Source: Balneolaceae bacterium (GTDB taxonomy: Bacteria; Bacteroidota; Rhodothermia; Balneolales; Balneolaceae). Taken from it: DNA of 64,000 bases. Position 1 is the stretch's first letter, and each line of letters opens with the position of its first letter. The DNA lies in NCBI GenBank assembly GCA_034521445.1, contig JAXHMM010000005.1:496001-560000 (forward strand), given 5' to 3'. The notes beneath the pieces were generated by a model. The model ran no database searches and was not told the DNA's origin. It was given only the letters and a program-made list of their open reading frames with translations. Shown here one piece after another: positions 37,165 through 50,145 of the stretch. The position numbers and the translations under genes are program-made.

Positions 37165-39738
37165 TCAGTCCACCATAAACACGGCGTTGGCGAAAAGAAG
37201 CTTGCCGTTCTGCCAGAAGGCGCGGAAGAGCGGATTATCCACCATATAGACCACCGATCCTCCTCCCATGCCCTGCACGCCAAAGGTGAGGGTGTTGGCG
37301 ATGCGCTGCCCGGCCCGGTGTCCCACAAAGCCGCTCATGTGGCTGCCCTCCGGCGTAACCCCGACGTTCCAGCCTCGCTCAAGGGGAGCGTAGGCGTCGG
37401 CGTCCAGCTTCAGGCTGAAGTAGTGCTCCCCGTATCCGTAGCCCAGCGGGTGGGTGTTGTCCAGGGTGACCCGGAAGATGGATCCCGCGTTGGAAGAGGG
37501 GATGTTCTGGCGCTGGCGGCGTATGTAGGTGCCCAGGTCCATGGGCTCCTCCGGTTCCTGCTCCCCGGCGGAAGCGTCGGGCGACTTCGATTGCAGGGCG
37601 AAGCCCTCGCGTCCGGCGAGAAAGCCGTTGGCACCCGCAAGGGCGACCAGCCGGCCGCCGCCGGAGATCCATTCGCGCACCTCGGCCAGCCGGCCGTCCG
37701 AAAGAGCCTGCCCGTAGTAGCCCGAAGGCAGCACCAGCACGTCGTAGTTTGAGAGCTCCGCGCCGCCGAAGTCATCGGTGTTGATGAGGTGCACAGGGTA
37801 GCGCAGCTGCTTTTCAAAAAAGTGCCAAACTTCGCCCGCACTGCCCGACGAGGTGCCGCTGCCGGTCAGCAGGGCCACGCGCGGCGGTTCCACGACCGCC
37901 ACGGCGTCCGAACCAAAATCGGGTCCCCCGCTCACAAAGCCGGTGGAGACCGCGTGCAGCTCCTCCCCGTAGCGGCCGGCCGCTTCCCGCACCGTCCGGT
38001 CGAAGGCCTCTCCCATGGCGGCGTTGCCGTTGCGAAGGATCACCAGGGTGCCCGGGCCGTAATCGCGCCCGTCGATGGCAAAGGGCTCGGTGGCCTTGCG
38101 TACCAGCACGCCCTCCTGCAGCAGGTCGGCCAGCATGCGCGCGTCGTCCAGGTCCCTCCACCGGGCCAGATAGGCGTAGGGAGTGGCTCCGGCAGGGGCG
38201 GGCTCCTGGACGCTCTCCTCCGGCGCGGCGGCGGGCACGGGATCGATGCGCTGGGTGAGGGCGTGACCCTCCAGCCCGAAGGCGTAGTGCTGCTCCCAGG
38301 CAGTAATGTCGTAGGTGAGGGAGTCAGCCAGTTCAGGCCGCGGCTCAAAGAAGATGCGGGCCATCACCGACTTGGGCTGGTAGGCACTCACGATCCAGTC
38401 GTCTTCGGTGACCTCCACGCGCTCTTCCGCGCCGGTGCGGTAGTTGTAACCGGTCACGGCGCGACTGCCCGGGGCCTTGCCGTAGCGCACCCGGTGGCGG
38501 TCAAGCAGCTCAAAGAGTCCCCGCAGCTTGTCGGGATTGTTCTCCCCGTCGATCACATAGGTCTTGTAGGTTCCCTGGGGATTCTCCACGCCCGTGCGGT
38601 AGTAGTCCGTGAACTCCTGCACCATGCGTCCGGCGTGCCGGGAGGCCACCTCCACGGTGGAAAGACCCGTGGTGTGGTGGTGCAGCAGCCGGTCGCGAAG
38701 GGTGAGCGTGTCGCCCCGCGCCTCGCGCGCCACGGCCAGCCCGGCCGAGCCGCCTCCCCCCTGCTCGTAGGTCATCCCGATGGCGCCGTTGAAAATGGGG
38801 TAGGTGTCCCCGTAGCTGGGATAGAACAGGTCGAAGACTTCCCGGGTGAAGTAGAGCCAGTTGTTCCGGTCGAAGTATCGGGCATGGTTGCGGCCGATGG
38901 TGTACTGGAACTCGCGCTGCCAGTCGGTGATAGCCAGGTGAAAGGGCTCGGCGGCCGGGGCGAAATAGTAGGGGTCGTTGTAGCTCTGCTCGTGGAAGTC
39001 GACGTGGATGTGCGGCAGCCAGCGCTGGTACTCGGCCACCCGCTGGCGGCTCTCGGTCTGGGTAAGCCAGGCCCAGTCGCGGTTCAGGTCAAAGTAGTAA
39101 TGGTTGGTTCGTCCCCCGGGCCAGGGCTGGTCGTGCTCGCGCGCCTCGGGATTGGCGTTGGGCTCCTCGCCGGCCGTCTCGCGGTACCAGTGCACATAGC
39201 GGTCGCGCCCGTCGGGATTGACCATGGGGTCCATGATCACCACGGTGTTGGAAAGCCAGCGCTTGGTCTCGGCGTTGCCGGGCCGCACCAGCTCCCAGAG
39301 GGTCTTCATGGCCGCCTCGCTGCTGGAGGTCTCGTCGCCGTGCACGTTGTAGGAGAGCCAGACGATGCCGGTGGTGTCGGACGGGAGCTCCCCGTCGGCC
39401 AGGCCCACCCGCCTCATATTGCCCGTGCGGATCTGCTCCAGGCGCGACATGTTGGAGGCTTGCGAGACGGTGGCCAGCACCAGCTCGCGTCCCTCGTTGG
39501 TGTGGCCGTAGACCTTCAGCTCCGCCATGGGCGAATGCTCGGCCACATGCCGAAAGTAGTCCACCACGCGGTGGTGGACCGTCCACTGCTCGCCCAGCTC
39601 ATAGCCTAGGAATTCTTCCGGAGACTGCGGTCCCTGTTGGGCGAGGGCGGCCCGGAAAGGGGCCAGCGCGCCCAGCAGCAGGACCAGGATGAGTGCGCGG
39701 AGGGTCGAGGAGGAGCGAAAGTATGTGTTGGAAGTCAT
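37165..39738 (-). CDS. M14 family zinc carboxypeptidase, exported
   Basis: The 857-residue protein starts with a signal peptide (LRALILVLLLGALAPFRAALAQ). The M14 catalytic domain begins near residue 45. It carries the zinc pair in LSYNVHGDETSSSEAAMKTLWELV (His and Glu), MDPMVNPDGRDRYVHWYRE and HVDFHEQSYNDPYYF (third ligand). The C-terminal half has a gatase-like region with LVLPSGYYGQALSDGRL, found in the long exported M14 proteins of this phylum. It cleaves C-terminal residues from peptides. It converges with the M28 gene (18-bp gap). Together with DPP IV and tricorn it points to peptide use. Confidence 0.88.
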   Translation of the reverse strand: MTSNTYFRSSSTLRALILVLLLGALAPFRAALAQQGPQSPEEFLGYELGEQWTVHHRVVDYFRHVAEHSPMAELKVYGHTNEGRELVLATVSQASNMSRLEQIRTGNMRRVGLADGELPSDTTGIVWLSYNVHGDETSSSEAAMKTLWELVRPGNAETKRWLSNTVVIMDPMVNPDGRDRYVHWYRETAGEEPNANPEAREHDQPWPGGRTNHYYFDLNRDWAWLTQTESRQRVAEYQRWLPHIHVDFHEQSYNDPYYFAPAAEPFHLAITDWQREFQYTIGRNHARYFDRNNWLYFTREVFDLFYPSYGDTYPIFNGAIGMTYEQGGGGSAGLAVAREARGDTLTLRDRLLHHHTTGLSTVEVASRHAGRMVQEFTDYYRTGVENPQGTYKTYVIDGENNPDKLRGLFELLDRHRVRYGKAPGSRAVTGYNYRTGAEERVEVTEDDWIVSAYQPKSVMARIFFEPRPELADSLTYDITAWEQHYAFGLEGHALTQRIDPVPAAAPEESVQEPAPAGATPYAYLARWRDLDDARMLADLLQEGVLVRKATEPFAIDGRDYGPGTLVILRNGNAAMGEAFDRTVREAAGRYGEELHAVSTGFVSGGPDFGSDAVAVVEPPRVALLTGSGTSSGSAGEVWHFFEKQLRYPVHLINTDDFGGAELSNYDVLVLPSGYYGQALSDGRLAEVREWISGGGRLVALAGANGFLAGREGFALQSKSPDASAGEQEPEEPMDLGTYIRRQRQNIPSSNAGSIFRVTLDNTHPLGYGYGEHYFSLKLDADAYAPLERGWNVGVTPEGSHMSGFVGHRAGQRIANTLTFGVQGMGGGSVVYMVDNPLFRAFWQNGKLLFANAVFMVD

Positions 39739-39764
39739 GCGTATCCGGGTTGATCAGTTCGCAT

Positions 39765-39842
39765 TCAATTCGCGGTCGATGCGTGGCCGGCGGACAGGGC
39801 CAGAAGGAACGACAGCAGAAGGTGTGATGTACGTTGATTCAT
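39765..39842 (-). CDS. 25-residue signal-peptide-like micro-ORF
   Basis: ATG 39842 to TGA 39765 encodes MNQRTSHLLLSFLLALSAGH, then ASTAN. It has a basic start, a hydrophobic core and a small-residue end, so it is shaped like a free signal peptide. It ends 26 bp before the M14 peptidase start and could be translated in its leader. No ribosome site is visible. Whether it is expressed is unknown. Confidence 0.3.
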   Translation of the reverse strand: MNQRTSHLLLSFLLALSAGHASTAN

Positions 39843-39974
39843 GACGGGGGACTCTTTTCCGGGGAATTGGATAGTACTTACAATGAGGGAAAGTTACAAA
39901 GGCCCGAAACGGGAGCCCGGATTCCGTACCTTGCAGCCTGCAACACGAACCCAGACCCGCCCGACCCTACGACC

Positions 39975-41753
39975 ATGTCCGTTACCAACCGCGAAATAGC
40001 CGATCGACTCCGCGAAATCCACAGGCTCATGCAGCTCGCCGGCGTCAACCGCTTCAAGGCCATCGCCTTCGACCGCGCCGCCCAGACCATCGAGGCCATG
40101 GACGAACCCATCGCCGAATATATCGCCGCAGGCACTCTCACCGACATCAAGGGCATCGGCTCCTCCATCGCGGATGACATCACCTCCTACGCCGAAACGG
40201 GACGCATCGGCGTGCTGGAGGAGCTGCGCGAGCAGATCCCCGCCGGCGTTATCAAATGGCTGGACATCTCGGGACTTGGACCCAAGAACATCGCCAGGAT
40301 CCATGACGAGCTGGGCATTACCGAAATGGACGAACTCAAGGAGGCCTGCCGCGACGGACGCGTGGCTTCGCTCGACGGACTTGGCGAGAAGTCGGCCGCC
40401 AAGATCCTGAAATCCATCGAGTGGATGCAGCAGTACGACGAGCGCTGCCGCCTGGACCAGGCCGAGGAGGCCGCCCGCCCCTTCCTGGAGCTGCTGCGGG
40501 GGATGGAGGAGGTGCAGCGCCTCGAGGTGGCCGGCTCGCTTCGGCGATCGTGCGAAACCATAGGAGACGTGGACCTGCTGGCGGCGGCCGACCCGGAGGC
40601 GGCCGAAAAACTCTTCGGCGCCTTCACCGGTCACGAGCGCGTGGTGGAGGTGCTGGGACGCGGCGACACCAAAAGCTCGGTGCGTACGGCCGGGGGACGG
40701 CAGGTGGATCTGCGCGTGGTCGCCCCAAACGCCTTCCCCGCCGCCCTCCTCTACTTCACCGGCAGCAAAAACCACAACGTGGCGCTGCGGGGACGGGCCC
40801 GCGAGCGGGGACTCTCCCTGAACGAGTACGGCCTCTTTCAGCTGGACGGGGAGGGGGAGACCGACTTCGAGCGTCCGGTGGACTTCAGCTCCGAGGAGGA
40901 TCTCTACCGCCGCCTGGACCTGCACTTCGTGCCGCCGGAACTGCGGGAGGACCGCGGGGAGGTGGACTGGTACGCCGAACACGGGTCCATGCCCCTGGTG
41001 GAGGAGGAGCAGATCCGCGGGGTGCTGCACGCCCACAGCACCTGGAGCGACGGCAAATACTCCATACGTGAGATGGCCGAGGCCTGCATGGAGCGCGGCT
41101 ACGGCTACCTGGCCATCACCGACCACTCCCGATCGGCGGCCTACGCCGGGGGACTCTCCGCCGAAGAGGTGCGCCGCCAGTGGGAGGAGATCGACGAACT
41201 GAACCGCGACCTGGAGGAGGAGGGCAAAGATTTCCGCATTTTCAAAGGCATCGAGTCGGATATCCTGGGCGACGGCGCCCTCGACTATCCCGACGAATTG
41301 CTGGAGGGCTTCGAGCTGGTCATCGCCAGCGTGCACAGCGCCCTCGACCAGCCGCGGGAGAAGATGACCGGGCGCCTGCTGCGGGCCGTCGAACACCCGC
41401 TGTGCGACCTGATCGGCCATCCCACGGGACGCCTGCTGCTCAGGCGGGAGGCGTCGGACGTAGACCTCGACAAGCTGATCGACCGGGCGGCGGAGTGCTG
41501 CACCGCCATCGAGATCAACGCCAATCCACGGCGGCTGGACCTGGACTGGCGCTTCGGCAACCGGGCCCTGAAAGCGGGACTGATGACCTCCGTCAACCCC
41601 GACGCCCATTCGGTGGAGGGCATCGATCATATCCGCTACGGGGTGCGCATCGCGCGGAAGGGCCGTTTCGGTCCGGAGCGGGTGCTCAATACGAAAGGCG
41701 CGGAGGAGCTTGCGGTGTGGCTATCGGAGCGGCGCGCAAAGGCCTCCGACTGA
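39975..41753 (+). CDS. polX: DNA polymerase X family protein with PHP domain
   Basis: PolX fills short gaps in base-excision repair. The protein is about 592 residues from ATG 39975. Helix-hairpin-helix segments include IKGIGSSIADDITSYAETG and LDGLGEKSAAKILKSIE. The nucleotidyltransferase palm has AGSLRRSCETIGDVDLLAAA (catalytic GDVD near residue 198) and QVDLRVV (third Asp). The PHP domain holds HAHSTWSDGKYSIREMAEA, ITDHSRSAAYAGGL and the ending VNPDAHS. Order and length fit bacterial PolX. A TACCTTGC promoter-like element is at 39927-39934. It ends 12 bp from the convergent TPR kinase. Confidence 0.95.
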   Translation: MSVTNREIADRLREIHRLMQLAGVNRFKAIAFDRAAQTIEAMDEPIAEYIAAGTLTDIKGIGSSIADDITSYAETGRIGVLEELREQIPAGVIKWLDISGLGPKNIARIHDELGITEMDELKEACRDGRVASLDGLGEKSAAKILKSIEWMQQYDERCRLDQAEEAARPFLELLRGMEEVQRLEVAGSLRRSCETIGDVDLLAAADPEAAEKLFGAFTGHERVVEVLGRGDTKSSVRTAGGRQVDLRVVAPNAFPAALLYFTGSKNHNVALRGRARERGLSLNEYGLFQLDGEGETDFERPVDFSSEEDLYRRLDLHFVPPELREDRGEVDWYAEHGSMPLVEEEQIRGVLHAHSTWSDGKYSIREMAEACMERGYGYLAITDHSRSAAYAGGLSAEEVRRQWEEIDELNRDLEEEGKDFRIFKGIESDILGDGALDYPDELLEGFELVIASVHSALDQPREKMTGRLLRAVEHPLCDLIGHPTGRLLLRREASDVDLDKLIDRAAECCTAIEINANPRRLDLDWRFGNRALKAGLMTSVNPDAHSVEGIDHIRYGVRIARKGRFGPERVLNTKGAEELAVWLSERRAKASD

Positions 41754-41765
41754 AGAGGCGGCCCG

Positions 41766-43940
41766 TCAGCCGTTACGGTCGCCTTCACCGGGAGCGGCGT
41801 CCGCTTTCTCCCCGCCGGAAGCCTTCCCGGTGGCTGCGGGCAGCACCACACGGAAGGTGGTGCCCCGCCCGATCTCCGTGTCGAAGCTGATGCGTCCCCC
41901 CTGCAGCCCCACGAACTCCCGGCAGATACTCAGTCCCAGTCCGCTTCCCTTCTCGCTCCACGTGCCCTGCCGGTGCTTCATGTTGTAGTCAAACATCCCC
42001 TCGCGGTCCTCCTTGGGAATGCCCACCCCCGTATCGGAGACCTCCACCACCACCTCGCCGTTTGCGCGCCCACCGCGCAGGGTGACCCGGTCGCCCTCCC
42101 CGGAGAATTTGACGGCGTTGTTGAGGAGGTTACGAAGCACCACCCGCGTCATATCGGGATCGGCCTCGGCCACACAGTCAGGGTCCACCTGCCGTTCCAA
42201 GGCAATGCCCTTCCGCTCCGCCTGGAACCCCTGGGAGGTCACCAGCTCCTCCGCCATGCCGTCCAAGGCCACCTCCTCGGCGCGTACCGTCAGACCTCCC
42301 ATCTGCGAGAGGGCCCAGGCCAGCAGGTTCTCCATGGTGTTCAGATTCTGCTCCAGAGAGCCCTCCAGCTCTTCAGCCATTTCGTCCAGCTGCTCCCGGT
42401 CAAAATCGCGGTCGCGGTAGAAATGTAGCATGCCACGCAGGGCGGTGATGGGATTACGCAAGTCGTGTGCCACTACGGAGAGAAGCTTGTCCTTGATGCG
42501 GTTCAACTCCTCCAGCTCCTCCCCGCGCTGCTCCAGCTGGCGGTTCAGGCGTTCGCGCTGGCGCGAACTTCGGTAGAGAATAAGGGCCAGCGCGCCCAGC
42601 AGCAGTACAATTGCGACGCCGGCCGCAATCAGCCAGTTCTGGAACTGCAGGCGGGCCTCCTGTTCGGCCTGGGTCTGCCGGAGGGCCTCGTTCAGTTCCT
42701 CCTGCTGGCGGAGCCCCATGCGGGTTCGTGTTTCGGCCAGCAGGTTTTCCTGGCGGACGCGGTCGAGGCTGTCCGCCCAGAAGGTGCTTTCCTCCAGGTG
42801 GGTGAGGGCGCTGTCATAGTCCCCCATCGCTTTCCGCGTGCGGTAGAGCCAGTGGTGGGCATTCTGCATGAAGGGCGGCGAACCCAGGGAGTCTGCCGCG
42901 TCCAGCGCCTCCCCGAAGCGGTCCGAGGCGGCCGCATGGTTCCCGCGCTCCCACGTTACCCGTCCCAGTCCGATGCTGTTGTAATAGATCCCCTGCATCA
43001 CGCCGGCCTCACGGGCCGAGGCAAGGGAGGCGGAGAAAAGCTCTTCGCTGCGGTCCAATTCCCCCATCTGCCCGTAGAGGTTTCCCATGTTGTACTGTAT
43101 CTGGTAGGGCGGGGTGCTGCGCACCCTCGGGTGCAGCTCCAGGGCGCGCTCATACCAGGCGAGGGCCTCGTCAGCATTACCCAGCTCGGTATAAGCGTTG
43201 GCAATATTGTTGGCGCTCAGCAGCCGGGCGTAGGTATAGCCCAGGCGTTCGGCCAGCTCCCAGGAGCGCTCCAGATAGTAGAGGCCCTCCTCGGGTTGGC
43301 CGTCGGAGGTGTAGGCCTCCCCCACATTGTTCAGCACCACGGCCAGGTAGGTGGAGTCGCCGGAGGCCTCCGCCTGCTGCAGTCCCTGCAGGTAGTAGCG
43401 ATAGGCGGTGCTCATCTCCCCGCGCTCCTCATGCACAGCGGCCATGTTCATGCGGATGCGCGAGGCCCGCACCTTCTGGTGAAGGGTGTCGGTCAGCGAC
43501 AGGGCCAAGCGGTAGTGCTCCAGGGCCTCCTCCCAGCGGCCCAGGTAGCGGTAGGCGCTGCCCAGCAGGTTCACGATCCGGTCGCGGTTCCGTTGGCCGG
43601 AAAATTGCCGATTGGCTTCCTCCAACACCACGCGCGCCGAATCAACCTGCTGACGCAGGAGCAACAGGTTACCACGCGCGGCCATAACGCCGGCGCGGCC
43701 GTAGTCGTAGCCGAGAGCCTCCGAGAGCGAGTCGGCCCGCTCCAGGCGGGACCGGGCCTCCCCGTAGCGTCCGGCCTCGGCATAGCGGGGCACCAGTTCC
43801 AGCATAAGCTTCACGCGCTGGGTATCAGGGGAGGCGGCCCGAAGGCTGTCCTCCAGGGCGGAGATGGAATCCTGGGCCCACAGGGCCGCCGGGGCAGCTG
43901 CCAGGAAAAAGAGTGTCAGAAAAAGCCTTCTGAGCTCCAT
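41766..43940 (-). CDS. Exported TPR sensor histidine kinase
   Basis: The 724-residue protein has a signal peptide (RLFLTLFFLAAAPAALWAQ), then about 400 residues of TPR-type repeats (SLTDTLHQKVRASRIRMNMAAV, ALAWYERALELHPR). One membrane segment follows (LIAAGVAIVLLLGALALILYRSS, about residues 440-460). The HisKA domain VVAHDLRNPITALRGML (His near 490) and the HATPase with DTGVGIPKEDREGMFDYN and GLGLSICREFVGLQGG complete it. The TPR region faces the periplasm, so it is a one-span sensor. No response regulator is next to it. It is 6 bp downstream of metF. Confidence 0.9.
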   Translation of the reverse strand: MELRRLFLTLFFLAAAPAALWAQDSISALEDSLRAASPDTQRVKLMLELVPRYAEAGRYGEARSRLERADSLSEALGYDYGRAGVMAARGNLLLLRQQVDSARVVLEEANRQFSGQRNRDRIVNLLGSAYRYLGRWEEALEHYRLALSLTDTLHQKVRASRIRMNMAAVHEERGEMSTAYRYYLQGLQQAEASGDSTYLAVVLNNVGEAYTSDGQPEEGLYYLERSWELAERLGYTYARLLSANNIANAYTELGNADEALAWYERALELHPRVRSTPPYQIQYNMGNLYGQMGELDRSEELFSASLASAREAGVMQGIYYNSIGLGRVTWERGNHAAASDRFGEALDAADSLGSPPFMQNAHHWLYRTRKAMGDYDSALTHLEESTFWADSLDRVRQENLLAETRTRMGLRQQEELNEALRQTQAEQEARLQFQNWLIAAGVAIVLLLGALALILYRSSRQRERLNRQLEQRGEELEELNRIKDKLLSVVAHDLRNPITALRGMLHFYRDRDFDREQLDEMAEELEGSLEQNLNTMENLLAWALSQMGGLTVRAEEVALDGMAEELVTSQGFQAERKGIALERQVDPDCVAEADPDMTRVVLRNLLNNAVKFSGEGDRVTLRGGRANGEVVVEVSDTGVGIPKEDREGMFDYNMKHRQGTWSEKGSGLGLSICREFVGLQGGRISFDTEIGRGTTFRVVLPAATGKASGGEKADAAPGEGDRNG

Positions 43941-43946
43941 GGGATC

Positions 43947-44915
43947 CTATTTTTTCACGGCCTGGCTTCCTAGCGGAAGTCCCTCAATAACCTGCATAGC
44001 CGGCGTGGGATCGCCCATGATATAGTAGTGAATGCCGGGCGCGCCCGCCTCCAGGAGCTCCAGCGACTGCTGTATGCCCCACTCGATGCCGATGCTGCGG
44101 GCGTTGGAGGGATCGGCCCGCACCTCGTCGGCCAGGGCGAAGGGGATGTTCAGGTGAAAGTTCTTGGGCAGCCAGCTCAGGTGCCGCTCGCGCGTAAAGA
44201 TCTTCAGGCCGGGCACGATGGGCACCTCGATGCCCGCCTCCCGGCATCGGTCCACGAAACGGAAATAGGCCTCGTTGTCGAAGAACATCTGCGTCACGAT
44301 GTAGTCGCCGCCGGCCTCCACCTTCTCCTTGAGATGTTTGATGTCGGTCTCCATATTGGGCGCCTCGAAATGCTTCTCGGGGTAGCCAGCCACGCCCACG
44401 CAGAAATCGGTGCGCTGGGCGTTGACGATGTCCTTGAGGTACTCCGCCCGGTTCAGGCCCTCGATCTGCTTGACCAGGTCGATGGCGTAGTCGTTGAAGG
44501 TGCCGGTTTTGAAGCGGCGGATGGTGTCATCATGCGAATCGCCGCGGATGGCCAGAACGTTGTCGATGCCCAGGTAGTTGAGCTCGATAAGGGCATCTTC
44601 GGTCTCCTCCTTGGTGAAGCCCTCGCAGATCAGGTGCGGAACGGGGTCCACCCCGTACTTGTGCATGATGGCGGCGCAGAGGCCGATGGTGCCGGGGCGC
44701 TTGCGGGTGAGGTGGCGCTTGATGGTGCCGTCGCTGCGCTCCTCGTAGTAGGACTCCGCCGCATGGTAGGTCACATCGATGAAAGGCGGGTTGAATTTCA
44801 TCACCTGGTCCAGGGTTTCGAAGACCTCCTCCACCGATCCGCCCCGCTTGGGTGGAATCACTTCGAAGGAAATGAGGGGGCCGTCCGCCTGCCTGTAGTG
44901 TTCAATGACTTTCAT
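43947..44915 (-). CDS. metF: 5,10-methylenetetrahydrofolate reductase
   Basis: MetF reduces methylene-THF to methyl-THF, the methyl donor for methionine. The 322-residue protein has the TIM-barrel fold and starts with LISFEVIPPKRGGSVEEVFE. NVLAIRGDSHDD lies near residue 120. GGDYIVTQMFFDNEAYFRFVDRCREAGI follows, with the conserved Gln and Phe of the FAD and folate site. FALADEV completes the pattern. It is read away from metH across 148 bp with a shared control region. Length is slightly above E. coli MetF (296). Confidence 0.96.
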   Translation of the reverse strand: MKVIEHYRQADGPLISFEVIPPKRGGSVEEVFETLDQVMKFNPPFIDVTYHAAESYYEERSDGTIKRHLTRKRPGTIGLCAAIMHKYGVDPVPHLICEGFTKEETEDALIELNYLGIDNVLAIRGDSHDDTIRRFKTGTFNDYAIDLVKQIEGLNRAEYLKDIVNAQRTDFCVGVAGYPEKHFEAPNMETDIKHLKEKVEAGGDYIVTQMFFDNEAYFRFVDRCREAGIEVPIVPGLKIFTRERHLSWLPKNFHLNIPFALADEVRADPSNARSIGIEWGIQQSLELLEAGAPGIHYYIMGDPTPAMQVIEGLPLGSQAVKK

Positions 44916-44941
44916 TTTACTGAATCTTCTTTGTACCTTTG
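44910..44941 (+). promoter_or_regulatory. Probable metH promoter
   Basis: TTTC at 44910-44913 and TACCTTTG at 44934-44941 are 20 bases apart, close to the Bacteroidota consensus TTTG-N17-23-TAnnTTTG. The predicted start of RNA is near 44948, which gives a leader of about 116 bases. The -33 element overlaps the metF start codon. Confidence 0.5.
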
Positions 44942-44947
44942 TAGTCC

Positions 44948-45026
44948 AAAAATTTTTCCAACAGTCCGCTGAATCTTCTAGATCGTATCAAAGGTAATCA
45001 CTAGCGGACTCACTTGAAAAATTTTT
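44948..45026. repeat. Nested inverted repeat between metF and metH
   Basis: An inner pair, AGTCCGCT (44963-44970) and AGCGGACT (45003-45010), is a perfect 8-bp inverted repeat. An outer pair of AAAAATTTTT (44948-44957 and 45017-45026) lies 5 and 6 bases outside it. The centres of the inner arms are 40 bp apart. It may bind a regulator or fold in the metH leader RNA. Confidence 0.7.
44989..45019 (-). promoter_or_regulatory. Probable metF promoter
   Basis: On the minus strand TTTC (45019-45016) and TACCTTTG (44996-44989) are 19 bases apart. The predicted RNA start is near 44982, which leaves a leader of about 67 bases before metF. It points towards the metH promoter, so the two RNAs would overlap at their 5' ends. 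Confidence 0.5.
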
Positions 45027-45063
45027 GTGCTTCCACAAGTACCTGCGAACCGATTACCGCCAC

Positions 45064-48754
<3,691 letters not shown>

Positions 48755-48787
48755 ATCGTGCCTGGACCCTCCCTGGCCTTCCCACCG

Positions 48788-49855
48788 CTACTCCAGGTCG
48801 GGCTTCTCGTATTTCATCAGGAAACTCCGCTCGCCCTCCTCCTCGAGGGTGTAGATATGCTGCCCGTCCACGGCCACATGCTGCGGGTAGCCCCGGAGGA
48901 GGAAGCTGGCGAGGTAATCCCCGTCTTCGACCGCATAGACGTCCAGATATTTGTAGCCTTCCCGGTCGTTGGGGTGGCGCGCCGAATAGAGAAAGCGACC
49001 GTCTGTCGCCAGATCCACCGTAGCGTACTGCGCCTGGTCGCTGTAGCCAAAGGCTACAAAATCACCCCGCTCCTCCGGGGTCTCGTAGTTGTTTGCGCTG
49101 TCGTAGCCGTCGATGACCTCCCGCGACCAGGTCAGCCGCGCGCTGTCCCCGGTAATATCATACCGCCGAAGAAGAGGCTCCGGACGGCCGGCAAAGTAGA
49201 GCGTCCCGTCGCGGTACGCCAGGCTGCCCCCGTAGGCCAGCAGATTGTCGCCTTCTGTGGGCGCCTGAAACCGGCGGCTGACCATGCTCTCGTTTCCCTG
49301 CCGCCTCACTTCGTAGAAAATGGCCTCACGACCCGGCGTCGGCATGATCTGGAAATAGTAGGTCTCGGGGTCGGCCATCACAACCCCACTCGGCTGGTAG
49401 CCCCCGTTCAGGAACTCCCCCTGAAAATTCCCCTGAAGATCGTAGACCACGGTCTTCTGGGTGTTGCGGTCGTAGAAGGCGAGGGATTCTCCCGCCACCC
49501 CGAACCTGATCAACCTGAAATTGGGCACCTCGCCCGGTCCCCGTCCCTCCGGAAGTGTGATGGCACCCGCCCTGCCCAGGTCTCCCTTGTGTAATTTTAC
49601 CAGCTTCTCGTCGGACTTGGAGAATATAAACGATTCGCTGAGCTCCAAATAAGAGAGTGACAGCTCGGGAATATCCTCCCCAACCAGCAGGCTGTCCACG
49701 GCCACAAGCTCACGCACGGTACGTTCGGTTTCGGCCTGCGCCCTCTTTTCCGTGAAATCGCTGTAGTCACGCACTTGCGTTTCCGAGCAGGAGACCATCA
49801 ACCATAAAACAAGCAGCGATTGAATCCTTACCTTTCCTCTTAATAAGGAGAGCAT
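48788..49855 (-). CDS. Six-bladed beta-propeller lipoprotein, second copy
   Basis: The 355-residue protein starts with a short lipoprotein signal (QSLLVLWLMVSC, lipid Cys 23). The repeated blades carry ESLAFYDRNTQKTVVYDLQG and LPEGRGPGEVPNFRLIRF. The GRGPGE phrase is the same as in the lipoprotein at 20619-21737, so the two are distant paralogues. The family is widespread in Bacteroidota, with unknown ligand. It converges with metH (33-bp gap) and faces away from DPP IV across a 290-bp AT-rich gap that should hold both promoters. Confidence 0.78.
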   Translation of the reverse strand: MLSLLRGKVRIQSLLVLWLMVSCSETQVRDYSDFTEKRAQAETERTVRELVAVDSLLVGEDIPELSLSYLELSESFIFSKSDEKLVKLHKGDLGRAGAITLPEGRGPGEVPNFRLIRFGVAGESLAFYDRNTQKTVVYDLQGNFQGEFLNGGYQPSGVVMADPETYYFQIMPTPGREAIFYEVRRQGNESMVSRRFQAPTEGDNLLAYGGSLAYRDGTLYFAGRPEPLLRRYDITGDSARLTWSREVIDGYDSANNYETPEERGDFVAFGYSDQAQYATVDLATDGRFLYSARHPNDREGYKYLDVYAVEDGDYLASFLLRGYPQHVAVDGQHIYTLEEEGERSFLMKYEKPDLE

Positions 49856-50145
49856 ATAGATATGTACATGTTAATAGGTGATTACTTTCGAGTATATACT
49901 AATTATATAACATAAATTCGATTCGTATCCATCCTGCTTGGAAACGCAGGGGGATCACACCCAGAACTTCACTTTCGTATAACGGCAAGACTAAAAGGAG
50001 CCCGTTCATACCGTGCAATGCAAATTTCGTGTATATAAAACGGCGATAGCAACATCCGGAAATTGTGGCCCCATTTCGCTCCGTTCGGTTTTTTGTGTTA
50101 CCTTCCTCTTTTTCGAACCCAGTAATTACAAAAAACCAAGGGATT

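Noticed and set aside
44916-45063. SAM or cobalamin riboswitch upstream of metH
   Set aside because: The 148-bp gap lacks the conserved cores of these switches; only the inverted repeats are seen.
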